Assembly (NCBI RefSeq): GCF_032854445.1
Contig: NC_088297.1
Location: forward strand, 13,443,335 to 13,507,334
Length of the DNA: 64,000 nt
DNA from: Liolophura sinensis
Lineage: Eukaryota; Mollusca; Polyplacophora; Chitonida; Chitonidae
Direction of reading: 5' to 3'
The notes under the pieces are model-generated. The model saw only the letters and a list, made by a program, of their open reading frames with translations. It did not search any database and was not told where the DNA came from. Positions 54,171 through 64,000 of the stretch are shown one piece after another. Numbering within the stretch: the first letter of the stretch is position 1; each line of letters opens with the position of its first letter. Both the position numbers and the translations under genes were made by a program.

Positions 54171-54974
54171 AACACCTTTTTTGAGCGCAGTGCATCTAAC
54201 ATTCGAGCTTCGGTCATTCGGGCCAATTCTTCATTGCTCTGCCTCTAGTGTTCCTCGAGGCCTGGGTTGACAGCAACTTTCAGGCGATGTAAATGAAGTT
54301 CATTAAGATCACTTGCCTTCCATTAATGTGGCATACACTCGAAGCACGCTCAGCAAGTGAAACCTATATACGTCACCTGTTAGATGGGTGGTTTAACTGT
54401 CCACTTTCCGCTGACATTGACTTCCGCCGTATAGGTGAAATATTCTTTTTATACATTTAATTCATGTAAAAACCACGTTTGGCTGTTAAAAATGTGGTTA
54501 TAGGCCTAGTATTGGTGACCCAGTGAGACAGCACTACTAAATGACCAAATATCTCCCCCCCCCCCCCCACCCACCCCCCCACCCCGCCCAAAACAGCATT
54601 TTTAGAGGCAAAATAAATGCCACCTCTAAGTAGACATCTTACTTTTCTAAGAGGCTGCAAAACGGCTTTCCGTGTTCAATGGAACTTTCGGAATCAGACA
54701 AAACGTGCAACTAAGTCATGGAAGAAGTTTTAGGTCAACAATTGGCCTGCCTGTCACCAGGAGGCCTTGGGGTCGAAATTAACTAAAAGATAGCACCGTG
54801 TAATGCTAGGTTCAGTTTTACAAATTGATTCCAGACTATAGCCTAGAATTGTAAACAAAATTAAACTCTTACATACATGCACCAAACTGATAAGGCCGTG
54901 ACCGCTAATTCTGTGATTTGGTAGAACGATTTTCTGTTACGTTTGCGCATTCAGCTTCCAATAATTATTTATTC

Positions 54975-55325
54975 ACAGTTGGTAGAGCGTCCACTTCGGG
55001 AGCGGTAGATCCAGGGTCAATCCTGGCTCGAGTCAGACCTAAGACATTAAAAGAGGAAGCTGTAACTTCCTCGCTTGGCGTTCAGCATGAAGGGGATAGC
55101 GCAACAACTGGTTGATCCGTATCAGTATAATGGCTCGGGCGGGGCGACTTACTTACCCTTGGTAAGTCGTCTCAGTGAATCAACACTACATAAAAGAGCC
55201 GTGGCAGTCCGTTCTGCAACAAGGAGGCACATTAAATGCACTCTAAGTATTCCTTCGTCGTCATACGACTGAAAAAGAGTAAGATGTTAAGTAAGACGTT
55301 AAACCCCAAGCACTCGCTCCCTCAC
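54975..55325 (+). mobile_element. SINE C, near full length
   Basis: Head acagttggtagagcgtccac, ttcggga loop, body and the tail with gacgttaaaccccaagcact. Confidence 0.82.
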
Positions 55326-55435
55326 TCCATAATCATTACACAATAAGATTAATATTTTTGACTTTCGCCCAAAATAGTTTTCTGAAACGGGAGCCAGTAC
55401 CTCCCTCACAGAAGTTTGAAAACATGATCAAATTG

Positions 55436-55438
<3 letters not shown>

Positions 55439-55482
<44 letters not shown>
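55439..55482. repeat. (TA)n microsatellite
   Basis: About 21 uninterrupted TA units. Confidence 0.95.
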
Positions 55483-55483
<1 letters not shown>

Positions 55484-55954
55484 TATGTTTAGTGGAAGCC
55501 ATGTTTATAGAATTTTATTTTTTAAACAAATGCACGAAGGTTATTCGTACTGGTAACCGAATCAATGGTTAATAAATTACAGTGTTTGAAGGCGCTATAC
55601 CGGAAATGTTTGACCAAAATTTGATTAGAACAAATCCAGTCGAATTATTGCTATTATTTTAGAATTCCGGTAAATTAAATAATTTGACAAAATATCCCCA
55701 CGGGTACTGTTCACAATCGGCAGTAAAGTTTCTAAAATGTATAAAAAAATAAGCAATAATTTGAGCTTATTTATAAGCCAAGCTATTGTGTACTTCCCTT
55801 TCAAAGACATTTGGAGTCACCGCACCTTTTGTAAATAGAGGTAAAACACTGCCACAGTGCTTGTAGCCACCTTGGTACATATACATGGTGTTGGAAAATT
55901 TTGCCAAAGACTCCACATTTTTATAATGCATACGTAGATTTAAAGGGAATATAT

Positions 55955-56080
55955 ATTCATTTATTTCTGTGATTTGTGTTTGACGCCGTTCTCAAGAATA
56001 TTTCACGAATGCGAAGACGGTCAGCAAAATAGTGGACGGAAACTTTGCAGATCCCGGAGGATACCGGTACATGGAGCACA
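55955..56080 (-). mobile_element. SINE A, degenerate
   Basis: Minus strand; ctcaagaatatttcac and a diverged body. Confidence 0.5.
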
Positions 56081-56237
56081 TTCTTATGAATTAAAACGAA
56101 ACAGTTCAGGTGTCTTTATTTCTTGATATCATTTACATATTAGGCCTATTTATTCTCTGTTCTTCTTGCAAAAATAAATAAATAAATAAATAAATAAAAA
56201 ACGTGACCTTAACATGAATAATTCTTGAGTGTCGCAT

Positions 56238-56395
56238 TAAATTTATTTATTTATTTCATTTGCGACGAATATTTCACTTTTCACTACGTCGGTTTGCATT
56301 ATGAAAAGCGGACAGAGGCCTCAGGGTGATGGAAAACTTTGGTGGGCGTGAACTCACAGCAACCATATTGGTGAGAGGATTCTTGGTCAAGTGTC
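56238..56395 (-). mobile_element. SINE A, degenerate
   Basis: Minus strand, (TTTA)n start and gtgaactcacagcaacc near the head. Confidence 0.55.
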
Positions 56396-56453
56396 AGTGA
56401 CCCCCGCCCCCTCCCCACCTATTTTTTACATAATAATTTAAAACCTTTCCATT

Positions 56454-56454
<1 letters not shown>

Positions 56455-56494
<40 letters not shown>
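56455..56494. repeat. Poly(T) run
   Basis: About 38 consecutive T, 270 bases before the MBOAT ATG. Length is prone to error. Confidence 0.9.
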
Positions 56495-56497
<3 letters not shown>

Positions 56498-56584
56498 TTT
56501 GAACAAACGGACGAAAAACGGCATTTACTGCAGCTACAAAATTGTCTGAAACCTTTAAAGAGAATTGTTTGCAAATATGTCATA

Positions 56585-56596
56585 AACCACGTGGTT
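56585..56596. promoter_or_regulatory. Palindromic CACGTG E-box near the MBOAT start
   Basis: AACCACGTGGTT, a perfect 12 bp palindrome with a CACGTG core, about 170 bases before the MBOAT ATG. A typical bHLH-zip target; function is inferred. Confidence 0.45.
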
Positions 56597-56606
56597 TTGT
56601 TTACGT

Positions 56607-56616
56607 CGCCATCTTG
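56607..56616 (-). promoter_or_regulatory. YY1-type site upstream of MBOAT
   Basis: Minus strand CAAGATGGCG, the usual YY1 core, 11 bases after the E-box palindrome. Confidence 0.45.
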
Positions 56617-56623
56617 ACCGCGG

Positions 56624-56635
56624 TGCATTGTGGGG
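56624..56635 (-). promoter_or_regulatory. ZNF143/Staf-like core upstream of MBOAT
   Basis: Minus strand CCCCACAATGCA, similar to the CCCANAATGCA core bound by ZNF143/Staf. Together with the YY1 site it suggests a housekeeping-type promoter. Confidence 0.35.
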
Positions 56636-56765
56636 AGATGCTGGGTAACCCGGTTCGCGACAGGAAAAGCGTTTTGCAGTCAGGTCCAGCGAGGAAATTT
56701 GGCTGTGTTTTGTTTTTTTTTTAACTGAGCATTTTGGCTCATAGATGCAGGGCTGACGGTCCAGG

Positions 56766-56846
56766 ATGGTGATGAAAAGCAACTTTTACGCAGGCTCCCG
56801 ACTTTTTACGCCCATATCGGACGTAGTCGGCCTGCCGATCGACAAG
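56766..56846 (+). CDS. MBOAT exon 1
   Basis: ATG at 56766 is the first in frame after a TAG at 56742; a second Met follows at 56772. Encodes MVMKSNFYAGSRLFTPISDV then VGLPIDK, with donor AAG|GTAAAC, phase 0. Confidence 0.85.
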
Positions 56847-59800
56847 GTAAACTTCATTTGGGATGTTGTTGTTGTTTCATATTGTTGCTGTTTTCTGTTT
56901 GGATCTTTTGTACCAGTGCTGTACGCTGTCAAGACTTTCTTACACTGATGATTATTTGATTAAGGGCGAGGGTGCATGATTTGAAAACAGTAGCAATCTT
57001 CACTGAAACCTCCCACCTGTAATTTAACCTGAGTTACTAAGGAATCATTAGTGAGTTCTTATTGTTCACCTGTTCGACAGAGAGTAGTAAGACAGTCGAC
57101 TTCAGGTATTTGTACAAGCACCATATTACAATTTATATTGATAACTGCGCAGTGAAAGCTCCAGTGACCTAAAAGCCATAGTCATTTCTGATTTGTCATT
57201 TCTCTTTTTCCCCTCGACCGTAAACCTATAATTTATTTACACCCCCCTATGCAATATTCAAACAGGACATGTGCCACTGGCACTATTAGAGGGCTAGTAT
57301 GAGAGCTACATTATGTAATATTACAAAGGCTACATGAATATACATGTACATATATACATATATAGATGCAGTACTGAAGCTCTTCTATGGCAGGCTGATG
57401 AACAGAGAACCACAGAGTGAAAGGTGACAGAATTGGTCGGGTAACTTAGCTATTTAGATACGGATTCTTGGTTAACATTTCCAGCAAAAGTAAAAGCCTG
57501 CTTTTCATCAACATTAAAGTCCCATCTTGCATTGCCTTTCAAGGTATAGTTATAATTCATACACAACAGCATCGTATGCTAATATTTATGCTACCACGAG
57601 GGGTCTCTGTGGCTCAGTTGGTTAGTGTGCTAGCGCACCATAATGACCCAGAGGTCTCTCACCAATGCGGTCGATGTGAGTTCAAGTCCAGTTCATGCTG
57701 GCTTTCTCTCTGGCCATACGTGGGAAGGTCTGCTAGTAACGTGCAGATGGTTGTGGGTTTCCTCCCAGGCTCTGGCCAGTTTCCTCCCACCATAATGCTG
57801 GTCACCATCGCATAAATGAAATATTCTTGAGTACGGCGTAAAACACCAATCAAATAAATAAATAAATAAATTATACTACCATGACTTCTAGCGAGGTAGG
57901 CCTGTTCCTTGTTGCAATATACATAGCTCATGTATCTAGATCGAGTACTGCAGCCATGAGAGTTACAATGTGAAAGTCTCCCTAAAATCTTTCTGATTAA
58001 AGACGTTTCTAGGTAAATATTTTCAAAAAATACCATGCTGGAAAGCAAAAGTTTTAATTACAGACCACAGAGTATATACAGACTTAGCGATGCCAAATGA
58101 TTTCACTAACAAGCTCTTGTTTTCATCTTTATGACATTTATGCTGTATTTCAAAACATGTTGTTGCTGTTGTCTTCAGTCTGAACTATGATCAAAAATAA
58201 AATCATAACCATTAAAAGAACAAGCTTGTCACTGGGATTTTTGACCTCAGTCAGTCTGTATATACACTCTGGACTCTCAGTACAACTTTTGCTTTGCACC
58301 GTGACTTATTTTTGAAGATATTTACAGATAAATCTCCACAATCAGAAAGTTGATATTTTAACTAAAATAAGATCTTGCATAATAGAAGATTATTATAATA
58401 TATGTATCACAAGTGTTAAAATTTTGGTAAATGACTTTCAAATGTCACTCTTCCATAAATGTGCTTTGCATTGTGCATAAATCCATATAATGATCTAATA
58501 CGTGTATCAAGGGATATTTTCTGGCAACAAAGTCGGACATGCCAAAGGGGAAGCGTCTGATTCTGTTTATGGGACCCAAAATTAATCTAGATTAGGCCTA
58601 GATGTATTCAACTTTTGATTAACACGTGATGCAGTATGCAAGTTAATGTATGACTTTATGACTCCATTAATCTAACAGATTTGTCAAGCTTGGTAACTGT
58701 TGTACATTAGTAGTAGCCAGCAGTTCAAAAACTTTTTTTCTATTTGAATTGACAGCATAATACTGGAAATGTATTTCTCTCTATAATTTTTATACAATGA
58801 ACAAACAAGTAGACAACATTACAAGTACAACATTGTCTTTTGTCAACAGAAAATTTATTATGTATGGAATGAATTTGGAAATTGTACAATTGTATACCAC
58901 TCCTATTCATTACGACACATGCTTCAGTGTATTAACACTGTGTATGTCACTGTGTTGTGACAACAAAATGTTTCACTAAGCTGTCGCACATATCTGTTCG
59001 TACTTTCAAAGGTTTTAATGAAGAAACATTCCGATTATGAGTGTGTGAGCGCTTGGGGTTTAACACGGTACTTAACAATTTTTCAGTCATATGATGATGG
59101 TATCCTTAGGGCGCGTGTAATGTGCCTCCTTAATGCAGGAGGATGGATTTCCACTGCTCTTTTTATCTTGAGCTGCTACCCAAGGCGAGTAAGCGGCACC
59201 ACCGAAGCCGTTATACTGATATGGGTTAACCAGTTGTTGCACTATCCCCTTCATGCTGAATGCCAAGTAAGGAAGTTAGAACTTCCTCTTTTAAGGTCTG
59301 TGACTTGACCCAGGATTGACCCTGGATCTACCGCTCCCGAAGCGCTCTACCGCTCCCGAAGCGCTCTACCAACTGTGCTATCTGAGCCGGTCTGCTCAGA
59401 GGAATGCTATGACTCAAATGCCACCCACCCAGAGCCATTATACTGATATCGGTCAACCAGTCGTTGTACTATCCTCTTCATGCTGACATTCTGATTTTGT
59501 ATACTTGTTTTACTATGTAATTATTCAGTGAAAGCTATGATATTGTGATGATTTGGCTTACATTTAACATCTAGTTTCACAATTTACCCATTTCTGTATT
59601 ATAATTTATGTCACAGGCTGCCAGAGGTAAGCAGACTTCATAATTTGCCCTACTTATAGATTGGTAGGCAGATTTGTCTCCAAACATGAGGGAGATGTGT
59701 ACATATACAACCAGGTGTATGTATGATTTGGTAAACGACCTAAAATTTTGTCCCAAAAATTGGATTTTTAGAGACAAATGAATGTCTTAAAATATTACTT

Positions 59801-62800
59801 TTTGTGCTGAGACTTGTAGTTTACTCTCCAAATAAACCCCAAATAACCTCTGTAAGATCTATACAACTCTGAAAAGCAGGTAAAATGATCGTTGTTATGA
59901 ACGAAATTTGAAAAACAGAACAAAACACAAAAATGATTCAAAATATCAGATGAAAGAGCGTGGAAAGTTAATTGCAAATGTAATGTCTAATATTTTTTTC
60001 GTCTATTTTTTCTTCCAAAGAAAAGGGTATTTGAAAATATTTTTGTATGGTGAATATTTGGGACCACCTTTTGGTACCTATCGTCCTTGCATTATAATGC
60101 TCTATATAGGGATGTGATGGCGTGCCCCCCTTAAACAACTTAGTTTCAAATGTCTTTTCTCATTGAAGAAAATTGCCCAGAAAGTGTTTATCACCACATA
60201 TATAACTAACAGTTTCAAACTCTTTCATCTAACGTCATGTAATTTTTATGTTTTCTCCACCTAGTTCAAATTATTTACCACATGTACATGTATGTGTACA
60301 TACTATAATTGCACTAAAAAGTAGTCCAGAAAAGAGCAGTTTTGAAGCCAGATAATAGTCATAAATATTACTAATGGTGATAAAACCTACATTTTTCAGT
60401 AGTATATTATTTGACCTACATGTAATCCAAGTAAACCTTAAAAAACTATTTTGAGTTAAATGTAAAGCAGAAAAAGGTAAAAAAAAAAAAAAACACCCCA
60501 AAAAACAAACACCAAAACTTTTTTATGGCCGAGATTTTAAGTGAAGTTCAGTACAGTATTTGGAATAGCCTCCTGGGCTTCATGTTACATGTGTCTGTAT
60601 TGAGGAGTTCATTATGTAGTCATGTGTGTATGTACTTAAACAAACACGGCAGATTATCCTGCAAGAATAGGAAGATGTGACAAATTTATATGTTGTTCTA
60701 ATAATGAAGTCTATTGATAATGTCAACATTAAATCTGTCCCAGTCATGAAAAATGGACACACTCCAGTGTTAACTGTTATGCGGCTGGAGTTTGTGAGTA
60801 TTGTCTTGATGTTATTGAATAAATGAGTATTCATTTGGACAGAAATATGGATATTTGACCCTGGAAATCATTGTAACCATTTGGAAATCACAGTAAATCC
60901 CATGCACGTGTAGGGTTGTTATTATTCATAGGTATTGTTGAACTAAAAAACTATGTTATGTGAATTGTTTAAAGGCAGATTGAACTCCTGGTGGGTGATT
61001 ATTAAATGGTTTAGAACTGCTGTAGCGGTGTTGGTTGTGTAAACCGATGCTGCTAAACCTTCTTTTGTACCTCGTCAAATCCATTGAATCCTCGGTCAAG
61101 GAATTTAATGAGGCGTGAAATAAGGTTCAGGTTAGATATCAAACACCAAGATTTTGACAAGGTGCCAAACAAGGTTCAGCGCCTTTGGGTTACACAACAG
61201 ACACCTAGGCAAAGGTGTTAAAGTCTGTTCTGCCCCAAAAAATTAAGGAAATGAGGCAAAACTGCATATTTCACGTAGCTTTTTTCTTCCGTCCTCTTTC
61301 ATTCTCTCCACAGAAGTCATGCATTTTAGCCCAATCAGCGGCGAGCTTAGCCATTGAACTTGACTTAGATACATCATAGCTGCGTATGCATGACGTCGTG
61401 TTTTATTATTGCATGATGTAAGACAGTAAAAGCTTACCGTACATGTATAATGACGTCATACCACTGAGCTCAGGTTGGAACGTCATGAAACAAAGGTTTC
61501 TTTTTCCTAGCTATGGCATCGAGGTATAAAATATCAAAAATGTCAAAACAAAGGCGATATATATATAAAGTGTGCGAAGTAACACTTTTATCACTGAAGG
61601 AAATTCCGATAGTTTGCCTTTATATAAATCATAAAAGCAAATATAACAAATAAACAAACTCAACTTCTTTTATTTGCATTAGCGTGAATAGTTGACATAT
61701 CGGTGTATGCAAATTAGTTCATTTGTTACCTTGGTCATATTTTTGGCAACTTGTTGTTACTTTTTTAAGCAAATAATGAGAAAATATGTTAAGGCATTTG
61801 GATGATAATTTTGCTCGGGCAGAGCATAATATACAGGTCTATTCGCCAGGGCTCTGTTTGGAATTGGGGCCTCCGTGGCTCAGTCGGTTAGCGCGCTAGC
61901 GCAGCGTAATGAACCTGGAGCCTCTCACCAATGCGGTCGCTGTGAGTTCAAGTCCAGCCCATGCTGGCTTCCTCTCCGGCCGTAAGTGGGAAGGTCTGCC
62001 AGCAACCTGCGGATGGTGGTGGGTTTCGCCCAGGCTCTGCCCGGTTTCCACCCACCCTAATGCTGGCCGCCGTCGTATAAGTGAAATATTCTTGAGTATG
62101 GCGTAAAACACCAATCAAATAAAATAAATAAATCTATTTGGAATTACATGTAATCCCTTTGATCTTTTTCCTAATTTGCAGCCACAAATGCCCCCAACTG
62201 GGAACTAATTTCCCAAAATGTACACTAGCTTGACTGTAAATACTTTTTGAACAATGGGTCTAGTGTGAGGTGTAACATGACAAATGAAGTTTTGTGTGTG
62301 TTTGATTATGGTTAACATAAATAAGGAAATCAGTATTGTCCCTTTTCTTGTAGTATGTGAATTTGTACATTTACCTTACTTGGAAAAGTAGGCAGGATCG
62401 TTCAGACTGTCCAGCTTAACTGATTTCATACGTGCACATATTCATGAGATTTTTCTGAGGCTACAGTGCCCTTAATTTCACATCTGCACTGTACATGTAT
62501 AATACCTTTGATTGAAGATTAAAGGCCCGTGTTCAAACCCGACCAGGGAATTTGTAGATTCTAACCCTCTTATCCTGTGTGCAGCCTTAGTGACAATAAG
62601 CAGTCAGCAAGCTTTTGTGGCCGTTTCTGCCGTCTAATGCTTGTTGAAGACCACTTGTCCTTCACCAGTGTGGTGTACATATCTGTATGTTTGGGAAAGT
62701 TCGTCAGTAATTGCTGAAGGTCAGTGGTTTAACCTAAGTGCTTTGGTTCCCTCCATTCAAAAACTCGCCACCGTGATATGTACAAGTGAAAATTCTTCAG

Positions 62801-63268
62801 TATGTGGTTAAACAGCATTTAAATACATGAATAAATCTAATACATGTAGTCCTCGAACAAGATCAAATACATAAATAAATCAAGTCCTGTCATTCTTGAG
62901 CAAAGATCAGCAGTGATCATTCCTGAAAAACTTGGTAGGATAATCCTGATGAACTGAAGGATTAATCCTGCACAAATGCTCAGCACCTCTTTATCTGCAT
63001 GATGCACATGTATGTGTATCATCTGTGTTTCAGATTAGCTTCTTGGTGTGTCAAATTGTAGCACTGGGGCTGACCATCCTGTTCCGCATCGACTTTCAAC
63101 TACATGTACATCTGTGTTTCAGATGAACTTCTTGGTGTGTCAAATCGCAGCGCTGGGGCTGGCCATCCCATTTCGCACATACCTGTCGCCCTCCAAAACC
63201 AGCCCTAAGATCCGCCATTGTGTTGAGCTTGTCACTGGCCTCCTTCTGGCCGGTTTTTGTTTCGGATA
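56766..63268 (+). CDS. MBOAT1/2-type lysophospholipid acyltransferase, first two coding exons
   Basis: Membrane-bound O-acyltransferases of this group re-acylate lysophospholipids (PE, PS, PC) with acyl-CoA in the ER membrane. The spliced product reads GSRLFTPISDVVGLPIDK from exon 1, then MNFLVCQIAALGLAIPFRTY and HCVELVTGLLLAGFCFG from exon 2, collinear with the human MBOAT1/2 N terminus (LQPLSNAVQLPIDQVNFVVCQ... FCFGWY). Two hydrophobic segments fit the first membrane helices. Only about 76 residues are present; catalytic Asn and His are outside the window. MBOAT1 and MBOAT2 cannot be separated from this piece. Intron 1 is 6.3 kb with SINEs. Confidence 0.85.
57598..57873 (+). mobile_element. 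SINE A, full length
   Basis: From the A-box (tggctcagttggttagtgtg) to (AAAT)n, in MBOAT intron 1. Confidence 0.88.
59035..59400 (-). mobile_element. SINE C, near full length
   Basis: Minus-strand copy whose head contains a tandem duplication of about 19 bases (taccgctcccgaagcgctc twice). Confidence 0.8.
59415..59490 (-). mobile_element. SINE C fragment
   Basis: Second partial body right beside the copy at 59035-59400. Confidence 0.6.
61867..62135 (+). mobile_element. SINE A, full length, near consensus
   Basis: The cleanest copy in the window: ggggcctccgtggctcagtc start, B-box gagttcaagtcc, tail caatcaaataaaataaataa. Confidence 0.9.
62500..62845 (+). repeat. Dispersed repeat D, copy 2
   Basis: B-box-like gttcaaacccgaccaggg, gccgtctaatgcttgttg, then gtgtggtgtacatat; its end resembles a SINE A tail. 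Confidence 0.5.
63034..63122 (+). repeat. Duplicated acceptor and start of MBOAT exon 2
   Basis: 89 bp tandem copy: TGTGTTTCAG, then sequence reading ISFLVCQIVALGLTILFR, about 80% like the real exon start, then the real acceptor again. Out of frame with the real copy. Confidence 0.85.
63123..63268 (+). CDS. MBOAT exon 2
   Basis: Acceptor TGTGTTTCAG, donor TA|GTAAGT, phase 0 to 2. Encodes MNFLVCQIAALGLAIPFRTY, LSPSKTSPKIRHCVELVTGL, LLAGFCFG. A degraded copy of its start, with its own acceptor, lies 89 bases upstream (63034). Using that copy would meet a TGA after 30 codons. Confidence 0.9.
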
Positions 63269-64000
63269 GTAAGTTCTCTTTTGCATGTAGAACTAACCTT
63301 GTGGTTTGTCAACCCTGTTCACTGTGCTCAGAAGCTTGGCATCCATTTTTTAGGCCATAATTAAAAATATGTTAATGAATGCCCGACCCACCCTTCTATA
63401 GTTGGACATACTCTTAAATTTTTATTATGCTTTTTGATGAAATTTCTTTTTCTGTTTTTCTCTTAATGTTCATATCCTATAACCCATTCTTTTCAATTAG
63501 CCTGAATAAAGTTTACTGACCGACCTACCCTTTTTTTCTGTCATAGGGGTTGGTGCTTTGTTGGCAAGAAACGATTCACAATAATTGTATCACCATTAAA
63601 GTGCCTTTACATCGTTTGAGATACATATTCTTATCAGTACCTCGACCAGTATGGCATACAGATTTCTTTCTGCAGGTGAAAAATCAAATACCAATGCTTG
63701 CCAAAGGCCAGTGGTTTACTCCTGGCACCTCCTCCTCCCATACAACTGAATGCCGTAGAATATAAAGAAAGATTACAACTCACTGACACGCGTGTAACAG
63801 ATTGCCAATAAACTGTGGAGAAGTAAATCACCAAATTTTGGCAAGCTACTATCAAACTTTCCCACTTGTGACATACTTCTTATTGGTGGAGGTCAACTAC
63901 TCTCTGGCAAATTTCATGCAGAACTGCAAAAGAACGCTTCATGCCACCAAACCCTTGAAAACAATGAAGAGACAGTAATGTTGAAATTCTCGGTCAGAGA

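Larger units (their letters stand above)
50370..56765. other. Intergenic region between PASK and MBOAT
   Basis: No protein gene recognised. It holds the PASK 3' UTR with a second copy of its last exon, a higher-order satellite (51581-52530), a possible poly(A) signal AATAAA at 52894-52899, SINEs (A at 52930-53175 and 53545-53680, B at 53716-54060, C at 54975-55325), an AT dinucleotide run at 55439-55482, a C-rich run near 54550-54590, a T run at 56455-56494 and the MBOAT promoter. Confidence 0.7.
57874..61866. other. MBOAT intron 1 interior
   Basis: AT-rich intron. Apart from the SINE C elements at 59035-59490, I see no gene, RNA gene or structured repeat in it. Confidence 0.6.

Noticed and set aside
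61867..61960. tRNA gene candidate in the SINE A head, likewise for SINE B and C heads
   Set aside because: A and B boxes are present but the acceptor stem does not close, spacing is wrong for a tRNA, and the sequence continues into the SINE body each time.
63550..63765. Open frame considered as MBOAT exon 3
   Set aside because: No suitable acceptor in phase 2 and no similarity to the next MBOAT helix; exon 3 is probably beyond the window.

Overview
This is a 64 kb stretch of intron-rich animal nuclear DNA. Proteins, intron sizes and interspersed tRNA-headed SINEs ending in (AAAT)n fit a lophotrochozoan, probably a mollusc; the species is not determined. All assignments come from reading splice sites and comparing proteins with remembered family members; no search was run.

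Layout. (1) 343-26253, minus strand: RFC1, the large subunit of the PCNA clamp loader, in 20 recognisable exons. The start codon is alone on exon 1 (26251-26253), and the C-terminal region runs off the left edge. (2) 26254-27663: a head-to-head intergenic region with E2F-type sites in front of RFC1. (3) 27723-50369, plus strand: PASK, the PAS-domain serine/threonine kinase, in 17 coding exons with PAS-type modules, a long linker exon and a complete kinase domain. (4) 50370-56765: intergenic, with a higher-order satellite and SINE remnants. (5) 56766-63268, plus strand: the first two coding exons of an MBOAT1/2-type lysophospholipid acyltransferase, which continues past the right edge.

The genes have unrelated jobs (DNA replication, nutrient-linked signalling, phospholipid remodelling). 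RFC1 and PASK are divergent neighbours and may share a promoter region.

The most unusual pattern is that many exon edges have been copied into tandem arrays. Six exon borders in all three genes sit in a tandem repeat whose unit spans the exon end plus its splice site: RFC1 exons 20 and 6 (donors), PASK exons 12 and 15 (donors), PASK exon 14 (acceptor, about seven copies of an 80 bp unit) and MBOAT exon 2 (acceptor, two copies). The PASK stop-codon exon is also partly duplicated. Most copied splice sites look usable but lead to an early stop, so each array is a row of decoys next to one productive site. Other points: a GC-AG intron in the PASK kinase domain, about seven frame breaks inside PASK exon 9, single-base frame breaks in two adjacent RFC1 exons, inverted-repeat (MITE-like) elements, and three SINE families with different heads but a similar 3' tail.

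The SINE family labels A, B, C and the repeat label D are mine. Transcription starts were not determined.
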